A stretch of DNA of 59,319 bases from Clostridia bacterium (lineage in GTDB: Bacteria; Bacillota; Clostridia; Oscillospirales; Acutalibacteraceae): contig CAAGBN010000069.1 in NCBI GenBank assembly GCA_900768075.1, forward strand, positions 1 to 59,319. Reading direction: 5' to 3'. A model generated the notes under the pieces. The model saw only the letters and a program-made list of their open reading frames with translations. It did no database searches and had not been told where the DNA came from. A program made the translations under genes and the position numbers. Shown in pieces: positions 26,863 to 34,889 of this stretch (position 1 is its first letter; every line of letters begins with the position of its first letter).

Positions 26863-28824
26863 ATGGAAAATTATGTTGGTAAGCGCCTTGACGGAAGATA
26901 CGAAATAATGGAAGTAATCGGCGTAGGTGGTATGGCCGTTGTATATAAAGCTTTTGACAATATTGACCACAGAATAGTTGCAGTTAAAATCCTTAAGTCT
27001 GAATACCTTGCAAATGAGGAATTCAAGCGCAGATTCAGAAATGAATCAAAGGCTGTAGCTGTTTTGTCACATCCCAATATTGTTAAGGTTTATGACGTTA
27101 GCTTCGGTGACGCTATTCAGTATATTGTTATGGAATATATTGAAGGTATCACTCTTAAAAACTATATCACTCAGCAGGGTATCGTTGACCCGAGAGAAGC
27201 TATTTACTTTATCACTCAGCTTCTTCGTGCTCTTAAGCACGCTCACGACAAAGGCATTGTTCACCGTGATATCAAGCCCCAGAATATTCTTCTTATTTCT
27301 GACGGTACTATCAAGGTTACAGACTTCGGTATTGCACGTATTAGCGAAAATGCAACAAGAACAATGACAGACGGAGCTATCGGCTCAGTTCATTATATCA
27401 GCCCTGAGCAGGCAAAGGGAAGTCTTACAGACTCACGCACTGACCTTTATGCAGCAGGTGTTATCCTTTATGAGATGCTTACAGGTAAACTGCCGTTCCA
27501 GTCAGATAACGCTGTATCAGTAGCTCTTATGCAACTTCAGAATAATCCTGTAAGACCTCGTGAAATTAACAGTAATATTGCTGAAGGTCTCGAAGAAATC
27601 ATTATGCACGCTATGCAGAAAAACGTAGCTGACAGATATCAGTCAGCAAATGAAATGCTCAATGATATTTCCGCATACAGAAGCAATCCTGCTATTATTT
27701 TCGGTTACAGCTTCAATGAAATCAAACCCCAGGTTGTTGAAGAGCCTGCAGTTAAGAACGTTGGCAACAATGAGCCTGAGGCAGTTGAATTTGTTGATGA
27801 AAACGAATTTGACGATGAGTTTGATTTTGATGACGACAAGAGCAAGAAGAGAACGATTGCTATTCTTTCAAGCGTTCTTGCTGCACTTGTTGTTTTTGCA
27901 GTTGCTTTGATTATTATGTTTGCTCCCAATTCAGACAAGGTTGATGTTCCTAATCTTCTCGGCAAGAACTTCTATAATGAGGTTATGAACTCACTTGAAT
28001 ATGCTGAGCTTTCATTTGAGCCAATTATTGATTATGAGAGTGATGAAGCATCAGGTACAATCATCAGACAGGAGCCGTCATCAGGTAAGATTGATTCTGA
28101 TGATAGAATTATCGTTTATATTTCAGGCTCAGAATCAAAGATTGAAGTTCCTGATGTATACGGTTATGAATCAACCTCAGCTTCAAATGTTCTTAAGAGC
28201 AAGGGCTTTGAGGTTAGAATTGAAAAGGAATACAGCGACGAAGAAATCGGTACTGTTGTCAGAACATCACCTGCTCGTAATAAAAAAGCAGAAAAAGGCA
28301 GCCTTATTGTTGTTTATGTTGCAACCAATGAAGAAATCGAGCCCGTAGAAGTACCTAACCTTGTTGGTCTTACAATCGCTCAGGCTAAGGCTAAGCTTGA
28401 AGAGGTCGGTCTTTATCTTGATTCATCAAGAACTGAGTATCGTCCGAGCGCTGAGCCTCAGGGCAGAATCATCGGCCACGAAAGTATAGGTGAAGAAGTA
28501 GCGCCCGGTACAAGTATCGCAGTTTACGTAAGTACAGGTAAGCTTCCCGAAGAGGAAGAATCCACTGATGAGGAAGAGTCAACAGACGAGGAAGAATCAA
28601 CAGAGGAAAAGACTACAAAGCCGACAACCACCAAACGTCCCACAACCGAGCCTTCAACTCAGGAGCCGACAACAGAGCCTACTACTGAACCCACAACTAA
28701 ACCTACAACAGAGCCGACTACTGAACCCGTAACAGAAGCTCCGACACAGGAGCCTGAGGACACAGATGTAGTTGCTCCGACAGATGTTGAGGACACCACA
28801 GAAGACAGCGGCGAAGATTTATAA
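26863..28824 (+). CDS. prkC: PASTA-domain Ser/Thr protein kinase PrkC
   Basis: 653 residues. The cytoplasmic kinase domain (about 12-272) has glycine loop GVGGMAVVY, K42, H134-R135-D136, DFG at 154-156 and an activation segment rich in Thr. An acidic juxtamembrane stretch (about 303-326) precedes one membrane segment (331-353) and three extracellular PASTA repeats (about 359-426, 427-492, 494-562), which bind muropeptides in this family. The last ~90 residues are a low-complexity Glu/Thr/Pro tail with TTEP-type repeats, probably a wall-spanning or disordered extension not found in B. subtilis PrkC. Controls growth, wall synthesis and spore exit in relatives. Confidence 0.95.
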   Translation: MENYVGKRLDGRYEIMEVIGVGGMAVVYKAFDNIDHRIVAVKILKSEYLANEEFKRRFRNESKAVAVLSHPNIVKVYDVSFGDAIQYIVMEYIEGITLKNYITQQGIVDPREAIYFITQLLRALKHAHDKGIVHRDIKPQNILLISDGTIKVTDFGIARISENATRTMTDGAIGSVHYISPEQAKGSLTDSRTDLYAAGVILYEMLTGKLPFQSDNAVSVALMQLQNNPVRPREINSNIAEGLEEIIMHAMQKNVADRYQSANEMLNDISAYRSNPAIIFGYSFNEIKPQVVEEPAVKNVGNNEPEAVEFVDENEFDDEFDFDDDKSKKRTIAILSSVLAALVVFAVALIIMFAPNSDKVDVPNLLGKNFYNEVMNSLEYAELSFEPIIDYESDEASGTIIRQEPSSGKIDSDDRIIVYISGSESKIEVPDVYGYESTSASNVLKSKGFEVRIEKEYSDEEIGTVVRTSPARNKKAEKGSLIVVYVATNEEIEPVEVPNLVGLTIAQAKAKLEEVGLYLDSSRTEYRPSAEPQGRIIGHESIGEEVAPGTSIAVYVSTGKLPEEEESTDEEESTDEEESTEEKTTKPTTTKRPTTEPSTQEPTTEPTTEPTTKPTTEPTTEPVTEAPTQEPEDTDVVAPTDVEDTTEDSGEDL

Positions 28825-28829
28825 TTTGA

Positions 28830-29714
28830 ATGAATATGACATTTGATGGTGTAATTCTTAAAGGTATCGGCGGTTTTTACTATGTAAAGACCGCTGAAGG
28901 TGTTTTCGAGTGTAAGGCAAAAGGTAAGTTCAGACAGAAAAAAATATCACCTCTTGCAGGCGATAAGGTCTCAGTTACCATAAGAAATGATGAAGAAAAC
29001 ACGATTGATGAAATTTATGACAGAAAGAACTTTCTTATCAGACCACCCGTTGCAAATATTGATAAGCTGTTTATAGTTGTTTCTGCGGCTAAACCAAAGC
29101 CAAATACTGTCATTATTGATAAAATGACAGTTCTTGCTGAAAAAAACGATATCACTCCTGTTATTGTTATAACTAAGACTGATCTTACTGATCACAGTGA
29201 GCTTAAAGAGATATATGAGAGCACAGGATACAAGGTGTTCAGCTTTTCGGTTGAGGATATGAGTGAAATAGAAGATATCAAAGCTGAGCTCAGTGGTTGC
29301 CTTTGCGCTTTTACAGGCAACTCAGGTGTCGGAAAGTCAACTCTTATCAATGCACTAAACGGTGAACTCAAGCTCGAAACAGGTGAAATCAGTGATAAGC
29401 TTGGCAGAGGACGTCATACAACTCGTCAGGCAGAGATATTCGAAGTAGGCGAGGGCCTTGTTATTGATACTGCAGGCTTCTCAAGCATTGATTTTACAAC
29501 TGATAATAAGATTTATCCCGAAGAGCTTCAGTACTATTTCAGAGAGTTTGCTGACCATATTGAGGACTGCCGTTTTACAGGTTGCAGACATCTAGGCGAT
29601 AAGGGTTGCAGAATTTGTCAGCTTGTTGACGAGGGTGAAATCAGCCGAAGCAGACACGAAAGCTTTAAAACAATTTTTTCTGAAATCAAAGACAATAAAA
29701 AATGGGATGTCTGA
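28830..29714 (+). CDS. rsgA: ribosome small subunit-dependent GTPase RsgA
   Basis: 294 residues; a circularly permuted GTPase that checks 30S subunit maturation. Order of G motifs is G4 (TKTDL), G1 (GNSGVGKST, about residue 166), G3 (DTAGF), after an N-terminal OB domain. The C-terminal zinc site has C-x-x-x-x-C-x-H and C-x-x-C spacing in CRFTGCRHLGDKGCRICQ. The gene starts 5 bases after prkC. In B. subtilis rpe and thiN would follow; here two miniproteins follow. Confidence 0.94.
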   Translation: MNMTFDGVILKGIGGFYYVKTAEGVFECKAKGKFRQKKISPLAGDKVSVTIRNDEENTIDEIYDRKNFLIRPPVANIDKLFIVVSAAKPKPNTVIIDKMTVLAEKNDITPVIVITKTDLTDHSELKEIYESTGYKVFSFSVEDMSEIEDIKAELSGCLCAFTGNSGVGKSTLINALNGELKLETGEISDKLGRGRHTTRQAEIFEVGEGLVIDTAGFSSIDFTTDNKIYPEELQYYFREFADHIEDCRFTGCRHLGDKGCRICQLVDEGEISRSRHESFKTIFSEIKDNKKWDV

Positions 29715-29793
29715 CAGATTAATCACAAATAAATATCTTTTTCGTATAATGATATTGAGCTGTGTTGCTTAATAATTTTACGAGGGTGATGGC

Positions 29794-29943
29794 GTGGCAT
29801 ATAACAGAGGCTGTTCCAAGGGTCTTGTATTTACAGCTTTTGGTGCAGGAATCTTACTTGCACTTTGCTTTCCGGTAAAGATAATGCTGTTTATCCTTGC
29901 AGTAATGCTTGTAATATTAGGCATAACATCTTGCCAAAGATGA
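29794..29943 (+). CDS. 49-residue membrane miniprotein upstream of spoVM
   Basis: Starts at GTG 29794 behind GAGGGTGAT and runs 49 codons. The product begins MAYNRGCSKGLVFTAFGAG, has one strongly hydrophobic segment (about residues 10-43) interrupted by CFPVK, and ends in GITSCQR. Good RBS, spacing and its position just 25 bases before a spoVM homologue support a real gene. A small hydrophobic peptide at this place may be sporulation-linked, but that is inference from position only. I do not recognise a named family. Confidence 0.62.
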   Translation: MAYNRGCSKGLVFTAFGAGILLALCFPVKIMLFILAVMLVILGITSCQR

Positions 29944-29968
29944 GTTCATATTCATTGGGAGGTATTTT

Positions 29969-30052
29969 ATGAAAGTGGTTGTATTCAGAAGTCCTAAGGC
30001 TTTAAGCGGAATATTGAAAATTATTTTTAAAATCAACGATAAAGTTGATTAA
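29969..30052 (+). CDS. spoVM: SpoVM-like 27-residue amphipathic sporulation peptide
   Basis: Starts at ATG 29969, six bases after GGGAGG. The product begins MKVVVFRSPKALSGILK and is 27 residues long, against 26 for B. subtilis SpoVM. The curvature-sensing helix features are kept: Pro9, Lys10, Leu12, Gly14 and Ile15 match B. subtilis positions. SpoVM binds the convex forespore membrane and anchors the SpoIVA coat basement. The location after prpC-prkC-rsgA is the same neighbourhood as in B. subtilis, which makes the call firm despite the size. Confidence 0.88.
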   Translation: MKVVVFRSPKALSGILKIIFKINDKVD

Positions 30053-30057
30053 GCATT

Positions 30058-30086
30058 TGCAGGTGGATTTTCCATCTGCATTATTT
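30058..30086 (+). terminator. intrinsic terminator after spoVM
   Basis: A 10-bp stem (30058-30067 with 30071-30080, one G-U pair) with a TTT loop, followed by TTATTT. It closes the long plus-strand housekeeping run, and lies only 17 bases before the next start codon. Confidence 0.72.
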
Positions 30087-30097
30087 ATGGTGATATT

Positions 30098-30928
30098 ATG
30101 GAAAAGCATATTGAAGTTGAAAGAAGCATCTACAAAAAATACCGTAAAGATATCTGGAAGAGATTTATTGCAGGTATAAATGAATATCAGATGATACAGC
30201 CCGGCGACTGCATTGCTGTTTGTATTTCTGGTGGTAAGGATTCAATGCTTCTTGCAAAGTGTATTCAGCATCTTCAGAAGCACAGTGATTTTCCGTTTGA
30301 GGCTAAATATCTTGTTCTTGACCCTGGTTATTCTCCTGAAAACAGACAGAGAATTATTGATAATTCAAAGCTTCTCGATGTGCCTATAGAGATATTTGAT
30401 GCGAGAATTTTTGACTATGTTGTTGATATCGAAAAATCACCGTGTTATATGTGTGCAAGAATGCGAAGAGGTCATCTTTATAAAAATGCTAAAGCACTCG
30501 GCTGTAATAAAATTGCCCTCGGTCACCATTTCGATGATGTTATTGAAACAATACTTCTGAGTATGCTTTACGGCGCAGAGATAAAAACCATGATGCCTAA
30601 GCTTCACAGTACCAATTTTGAAGGAATGGAACTCATCAGACCCCTTTATATGGTACGTGAGGACGATATAAAATCCTGGGTCAGATATAATGATCTTAAG
30701 TTTCTCGAGTGTGCTTGCAGTTTTACCGCTAAAAATCAGCAGCAATCAGATCAGGAGCTTTTATCAAAGCGAAAAGAAATGAAAGAGCTGATTTCTCAGT
30801 TCAGAAAAATCAGCCCGTATATTGATATGAATATTTTTAAGAGTGTTCATAATGTAAATCTAGAAACTGTAATAGGTTACCACAAAGGTGATGAAAATCA
30901 CAGCTTCCTTGATGATTATGATATATAA
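30098..30928 (+). CDS. TtcA/TilS-family tRNA thiolation-type ATPase
   Basis: 276 residues of the PP-loop ATP pyrophosphatase family, closest in pattern to TtcA (tRNA 2-thiocytidine synthesis). PP-loop SGGKDS at about residues 44-49, C116-x-x-C119 (CYMC) and a third cysteine region (ECACSF) that would hold an iron-sulfur cluster, and GHHFDDVIET. The absence of TilS C-terminal domains argues against TilS. The true RNA substrate is uncertain. RBS GGTGAT. Its stop abuts the convergent TetR gene with no spacer. Confidence 0.8.
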   Translation: MEKHIEVERSIYKKYRKDIWKRFIAGINEYQMIQPGDCIAVCISGGKDSMLLAKCIQHLQKHSDFPFEAKYLVLDPGYSPENRQRIIDNSKLLDVPIEIFDARIFDYVVDIEKSPCYMCARMRRGHLYKNAKALGCNKIALGHHFDDVIETILLSMLYGAEIKTMMPKLHSTNFEGMELIRPLYMVREDDIKSWVRYNDLKFLECACSFTAKNQQQSDQELLSKRKEMKELISQFRKISPYIDMNIFKSVHNVNLETVIGYHKGDENHSFLDDYDI

Positions 30929-31522
30929 TTATTTGCCATCAAACTGTTTTACATATGTTGCGCAGAGCTCGTCAACTCTGTTTTCAAGAAAATCGTAGAT
31001 TTCCTCAAGGGGATAATCTGCGATATTTTTTGCATAGTGTGTAACTACACCGATAAAAGCGTTGCTGTAAAATGCAGCGAAAAGCTCAGCTCTTTTTTCG
31101 TCAGCACCGGGAAGTATAACCTTGACTTTTTCAAGACAGTAATTATAAACAGCACTTGTGAAAGATGCGCCTAATGTAGCAGAATACTTTTTGGAAAGAA
31201 TAACTGAAAACAACGCCTGCTTACTTGTTATAAACTCAAAGGTTGTTTTGATGAAGCTCATAAAGTTTTCTTTTATGCTCTCAACTGTAGGTAAAGCTGC
31301 GGTCGCATCAAAGTCGATTTTTGAAAGCTCATTGTCAAAGCAGAAATTAAGAAATTCATATTTATCGTTGAAGTGCTTATAAAAAGTAGCACGATGCACA
31401 TTAGCTGTATCGCAGATTTCGGAAACCGATAAATCTTCGAAGCTTTTCTTTGAAAGAAGCTTCACAAGACCCGAAGTGAGCTGATCGTGTGTTCTAATAA
31501 CTCTGATGTCTAATTTTCTCAT
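30929..31522 (-). CDS. TetR family transcriptional regulator
   Basis: 197 residues. N-terminal helix-turn-helix (LSVSEICDTANVHRATFYKHF) and a ligand-binding helical domain with the TetR_C-like stretch seen in regulators next to dihydroxyacetone-kinase or YcgJ-type genes; the ligand is not predictable. Cotranscribed behind the HAD gene (48-base gap with a stem-loop). It may regulate its own operon; a 7-bp inverted repeat at 31544-31569 is a possible operator. Confidence 0.9.
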   Translation of the reverse strand: MRKLDIRVIRTHDQLTSGLVKLLSKKSFEDLSVSEICDTANVHRATFYKHFNDKYEFLNFCFDNELSKIDFDATAALPTVESIKENFMSFIKTTFEFITSKQALFSVILSKKYSATLGASFTSAVYNYCLEKVKVILPGADEKRAELFAAFYSNAFIGVVTHYAKNIADYPLEEIYDFLENRVDELCATYVKQFDGK

Positions 31523-31543
31523 AGTGTATCTCCTTAATAGCCG

Positions 31544-31569
31544 GCACTGATTTTCCGTAAAGTCAGTGC
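31544..31569 (-). promoter_or_regulatory. inverted repeat between HAD and TetR genes
   Basis: GCACTGA (31544-31550) and TCAGTGC (31563-31569) form a perfect 7-bp inverted repeat around a 12-base centre, directly after the HAD stop codon. On the minus strand there is no U-run after it, so a full terminator is unlikely. It may be an RNA hairpin that tunes TetR expression or a TetR operator. Confidence 0.45.
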
Positions 31570-32400
31570 TTATTTATTTCTTACATATTCAAGTAAAAAC
31601 TCCGCAACTGCATCTTCGTCATTTGAACCGATAACAGAAGTTGCAATTTTTTTGAGTTCATCCTGAGCTTCGGCAACTGCATAACATTCATCTGCTACTT
31701 CAAAAAGAGGTATATCATTAAGATTATCACCGAAAGCGATTATTTTATCGGCACCTATCAGCTTTTTAACTTCGAGGGCACCGCTTGCCTTTGAAACAGT
31801 TTTGGTAATTATTTCAAGGTAGTACATATCAGGGACATAATTGTCTTTATAAAACATACAATGAGCGTTGTCAAATTCTGACACTTCATCATAAATTCCT
31901 TTGATTTTATCATAATAGTCAATACAGACTATATAAACAAGGTTTTTATCCTCAAGAGATGTAGGGATAGGGGAATAAATGAATCTTTTACCCTTGCAGT
32001 CAACTCTCTGTTGAACATAAGTGCGCTGATAATCGTTTGTAAGCTCACCGTAATATATATCAAGACATTCACCTTGCTGAAAATAAAGCATAGGTTCTAT
32101 GCCGTGTTTTCTGAAAACGTCAACGATTTTATTTCCGAGGTCAGTAGGAATGCTGTTACTGACAAGTATTTTTCTGCCGACAGGATCGTAAATAGTTACT
32201 CCGTTCATCAGCACAAGAGGGCAGGGCAGATAAATATCTTTGAACATCTCCATTACTGTGGCATAAGTACGTGCAGTAGCAACCGTAAAGAGAACACCCT
32301 GCTTTGTCAGAGTATCAATTATTTCGGCTGAACGCTTTGAAATTTTACCTTCTTTATTTAAAAAGGTGCCGTCTAAATCGCTGAGAAACAGTGTTTTCAT
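31570..32400 (-). CDS. HAD superfamily Cof-type hydrolase
   Basis: 276 residues; probable sugar-phosphate or flavin phosphatase of HAD subfamily IIB. Nucleophile motif D8-L-D10-GTF, motif II T in VATART, and the metal motif FGDNLNDIPLF near residue 220. The Cof cap domain lies between. Substrate unknown. It has its own promoter at 32432-32460 and RBS GGGAG. Confidence 0.9.
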   Translation of the reverse strand: MKTLFLSDLDGTFLNKEGKISKRSAEIIDTLTKQGVLFTVATARTYATVMEMFKDIYLPCPLVLMNGVTIYDPVGRKILVSNSIPTDLGNKIVDVFRKHGIEPMLYFQQGECLDIYYGELTNDYQRTYVQQRVDCKGKRFIYSPIPTSLEDKNLVYIVCIDYYDKIKGIYDEVSEFDNAHCMFYKDNYVPDMYYLEIITKTVSKASGALEVKKLIGADKIIAFGDNLNDIPLFEVADECYAVAEAQDELKKIATSVIGSNDEDAVAEFLLEYVRNK

Positions 32401-32431
32401 TGTAACTCCCTAATCTGATAATTATAGACAA

Positions 32432-32460
32432 ATTATAACACTTTGTATTTTACAAGACAA
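32432..32460 (-). promoter_or_regulatory. sigma-A promoter of the HAD-tetR operon
   Basis: On the minus strand TTGTCT (32455-32460) and a perfect TATAAT (32432-32437) are separated by 17 bases. It faces away from the Nudix promoter in the same 254-base divergent gap. Confidence 0.68.
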
Positions 32461-32543
32461 CTAAGTTACAAAATTGTTACATTTTTATTTACAATTTATA
32501 TAATAATTTCAGTGTTGCTTGGGAGTTTTTTTGATAAAATCTC

Positions 32544-32572
32544 TTGAAAATCACTTTGAAAAGCTGTATAAT
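32544..32572 (+). promoter_or_regulatory. sigma-A promoter of the Nudix fusion gene
   Basis: TTGAAA (32544-32549) and a perfect TATAAT (32567-32572) with 17-base spacing. Transcription would start near 32579, giving a 5' leader of about 75 bases. Confidence 0.75.
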
Positions 32573-32588
32573 ATTTGCATCTATTCTG

Positions 32589-32633
32589 TGCAGCTTGGAT
32601 TTGGGGTTACCCTTGCGCTATTTTGAAGCTGCA
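32589..32633 (+). other. stem-loop in the 5' leader of the Nudix fusion gene
   Basis: TGCAGCTT (32589-32596) pairs perfectly with AAGCTGCA (32626-32633). Inside the loop GGG-GTTA-CCC can form a second small stem. The structure ends 8 bases before the AAAGGGG ribosome binding site. It matches no riboswitch I know. Confidence 0.45.
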
Positions 32634-32654
32634 TTTCGTTAAAGGGGATACACA

Positions 32655-33389
32655 ATGTTAGGCAGATTCGTTAAAGTACGTGTCACCTCTCCGATGTACT
32701 CTTACAACAACCGTTTCGGATTCAAGTATAAGCTTAATTACGGCATAGTTGAAGACCACAAAACAAGAAAAAACACTGTTCAATGTGCATATATTATGGG
32801 TATCAATCATCCTGTGCGCAATTTTGACGGACGTGTTATAGCTGTAGTAAAAAGAAACGGCGGTAAAGGTATTGTCTGGGTGGTAGCACCTAAAAGCACA
32901 AGATTTATTATCAATGACATTAAGACAGCTATCGATTTTGCAGAGGGTAAAAACGGCTATTCTATTGAGTGTCTATTTGAAAGATCATGTGGTGCAGTTA
33001 TTTTCAGAGAAGAGAACAACGAGTATAAATATCTTCTTATCCGTAACCGCAGAAGCGCTCATTGGGGTTTCCCTAAGGGTCACGTTGAACCCGGTGAAAC
33101 TGATGAAGAAACTGCAATAAGAGAGGTTCTTGAAGAAACAGGACTTCACGTTGATATTCTTCCCGGCTTTGTAAAGAAGTCAGATTACACTATTCAGGGT
33201 AAAATAGAAAAATCGGTTTCAATTTTCCTTGCTCGTACCAATGAGACAGACTATACTCTTCAGGTTGAAGAGATTGAAGAGTGCGGTTGGTTTAATTATA
33301 ACGATGCAATGACTACACTTAATTATGAGAATGATAAGTCAATTCTCATTGAAGCAAGAAACCATCTTGAAAGTAACAACATTCATTAA
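32655..33389 (+). CDS. pyrophosphatase-like domain fused to Nudix hydrolase
   Basis: 244 residues. The C-terminal half (about 108-244) is a Nudix hydrolase with a complete box, GHVEPGETDEETAIREV then LEETGL, so it should cleave a nucleoside diphosphate-linked substrate with Mg2+. The N-terminal ~100 residues (MLGRFVKVRVTSPMYSYN, NYGIVED, AYIMGINHPV, GRVIAVV, WVVAPK) resemble the short clostridial inorganic-pyrophosphatase-type proteins, but the acidic residues expected in the R-K-N-D-x-x-D-K region are replaced by RNGGKGIV, so this part is probably inactive. Domain relationship is my inference from pattern memory. RBS AAAGGGG. Confidence 0.8.
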   Translation: MLGRFVKVRVTSPMYSYNNRFGFKYKLNYGIVEDHKTRKNTVQCAYIMGINHPVRNFDGRVIAVVKRNGGKGIVWVVAPKSTRFIINDIKTAIDFAEGKNGYSIECLFERSCGAVIFREENNEYKYLLIRNRRSAHWGFPKGHVEPGETDEETAIREVLEETGLHVDILPGFVKKSDYTIQGKIEKSVSIFLARTNETDYTLQVEEIEECGWFNYNDAMTTLNYENDKSILIEARNHLESNNIH

Positions 33390-33400
33390 GGAGTAATAAT

Positions 33401-33904
33401 ATGTCCGAAACTATTGCCGAATATATTGTTAATCTTTTAGGTGATAAAATTTCTCCCGAGTTTATAGCTTTTTTCGTTTCACTCTTGCCTGTACTTGAAC
33501 TCAGAGGCGGTCTTATTGCTGCTAAGCTTATGGAAATTGATTTCTTCAGAGCTTTTGCAATCTGTTATATCGGCAATATGCTTCCGATACCGTTTATACT
33601 CTTGTTTATCAGAAAGATTTTCTCGCTGCTGAAAAAAGTACCAAGCGTAGAAAAAATGATAGTAAAGCTTGAGGCTCGCTCTATAAGAAAAGCCGATAAG
33701 GTCGAGAAGTACCGACTTTGGGGATTACTGATTTTTGTTGCGATTCCTTTGCCCGGTACAGGCGCATGGACAGGCGCTCTGATTGCTGATTTGTTTGATA
33801 TCAGAATCAAGCATTCTTTACCTGTTATTGCAGTTGGAGTACTTATAGCAGGAATTATCATTTCAGCTTTATCCTACGGCTTATTCGGTTTGCTTGGATT
33901 TTAA
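33401..33904 (+). CDS. small multidrug export family membrane protein (COG2426)
   Basis: 167 residues with four or five membrane segments. It carries the COG2426/PF06695 signature LPVLELRGGLIAAK near residue 30, and the second family motif PLPGTGAWTGALIA near residue 120. Members are called small multidrug export proteins but transport has rarely been shown. Cotranscribed with the Nudix gene (11-base gap, AAGGAG). Confidence 0.85.
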   Translation: MSETIAEYIVNLLGDKISPEFIAFFVSLLPVLELRGGLIAAKLMEIDFFRAFAICYIGNMLPIPFILLFIRKIFSLLKKVPSVEKMIVKLEARSIRKADKVEKYRLWGLLIFVAIPLPGTGAWTGALIADLFDIRIKHSLPVIAVGVLIAGIIISALSYGLFGLLGF

Positions 33905-33910
33905 TAACAA

Positions 33911-33944
33911 AAAAAGACATCACTTCTTACGGTGATGTCTTTTT
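33911..33944. terminator. bidirectional intrinsic terminator
   Basis: A 13-bp perfect stem (33911-33923 with 33932-33944) with an 8-base loop; A-run on one side and T-run on the other, so it works for both the exporter gene (plus) and dapA (minus). Confidence 0.93.
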
Positions 33945-33948
33945 AAAT

Positions 33949-34863
33949 TTATAGCAGAGATACTCTGTTTTCTGCAGTGATTAAAGGTTGATACTTATAA
34001 AGTATGGCTTCAAGCTTATTTTGCTTTTGAGTGGTCAAATCACACAGCGGACCGCGTAGGTACCCTGTATCGTATCCAAGTATGCGCATAGCCTCTTTGA
34101 TTGGTATCGGGTTGACATCACAGAATAAGCTTTCTATAACCTCTACTGCCTGAGCTTGCATCTGGTTAGCTTCCTCGAAATTGCCCGTTATTGCTGCTTT
34201 AGTCATTTTATGAGTAAACGCAGGGAGAATATTAGAAAGCACCGAAATAACGCCTTTACAGCCCACATAAGCCGAAACTGATATCAGATCATCGTTGCCT
34301 ATGTAGAAATCGAGTGAATCACCGCAAAGTGATATGGATTTAATTAGCTTTGATATATCATGATCTGCTTCTTTTACAGCTATAATATTTTCGTGCAGCG
34401 AGAGTTCTTTATAAGTTTCAGGCGCTATATTCATACCTGTTCTTGATGGTACATTATATACTACAATAGGCTTGCTGAGTCTGTCAGCCAAAAAGTTATA
34501 GTGCTTGACAAGACCGTTTTGCGAAGTCTTATTGTAATAGGGAGTAACTATCAGGTGAGCATCAATACCTGTTTTTTCGGCTTCAAGAGCTAAATCACGG
34601 GTAAAAAAAGAGCTATTACTGCCTGTGCCTGCGATTACGGGTACTCTGCCGTGTACCTGATGCACAGCGTAGGAAAACAGTCTCAATCTTTCTTCAACAC
34701 TCAGCGTTGAACCTTCGCCTGTTGTCCCACAAACAATAATAGCGTCTGTTTTGTTTGCAATTTGAAATTCTATAAGTTTTGAGAATCTTTCAAAATCGAT
34801 TTGACCTTCCTTGTCAAAGGGTGTAATTATTGCAACACCTGAACCGACAAAGAGAGGGTTCAT
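33949..34863 (-). CDS. dapA: 4-hydroxy-tetrahydrodipicolinate synthase
   Basis: 304 residues; condenses aspartate semialdehyde with pyruvate in lysine/diaminopimelate synthesis, also the route to spore dipicolinate. Schiff-base lysine K164 (AVKEADHD), catalytic Y136 (VYNVPSRTG), and the CGTTGEGSTLS loop are visible. It follows asd in the same operon, so the enzyme's substrate maker is encoded just upstream. RBS AAGGAGG. Confidence 0.95.
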   Translation of the reverse strand: MNPLFVGSGVAIITPFDKEGQIDFERFSKLIEFQIANKTDAIIVCGTTGEGSTLSVEERLRLFSYAVHQVHGRVPVIAGTGSNSSFFTRDLALEAEKTGIDAHLIVTPYYNKTSQNGLVKHYNFLADRLSKPIVVYNVPSRTGMNIAPETYKELSLHENIIAVKEADHDISKLIKSISLCGDSLDFYIGNDDLISVSAYVGCKGVISVLSNILPAFTHKMTKAAITGNFEEANQMQAQAVEVIESLFCDVNPIPIKEAMRILGYDTGYLRGPLCDLTTQKQNKLEAILYKYQPLITAENRVSLL

Positions 34864-34889
34864 AAAAGACCTCCTTATGGAATTTTATA

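Noticed and set aside
28560..28760. Short regular repeats that look like a tandem array or CRISPR
   Set aside because: They are in frame inside prkC and encode the Glu/Thr/Pro tail; there are no unique spacers.
29745..29750. TATAAT as a promoter for the miniprotein-spoVM pair
   Set aside because: No -35 box lies at correct distance, and no sigma-E or sigma-K pattern could be fitted.
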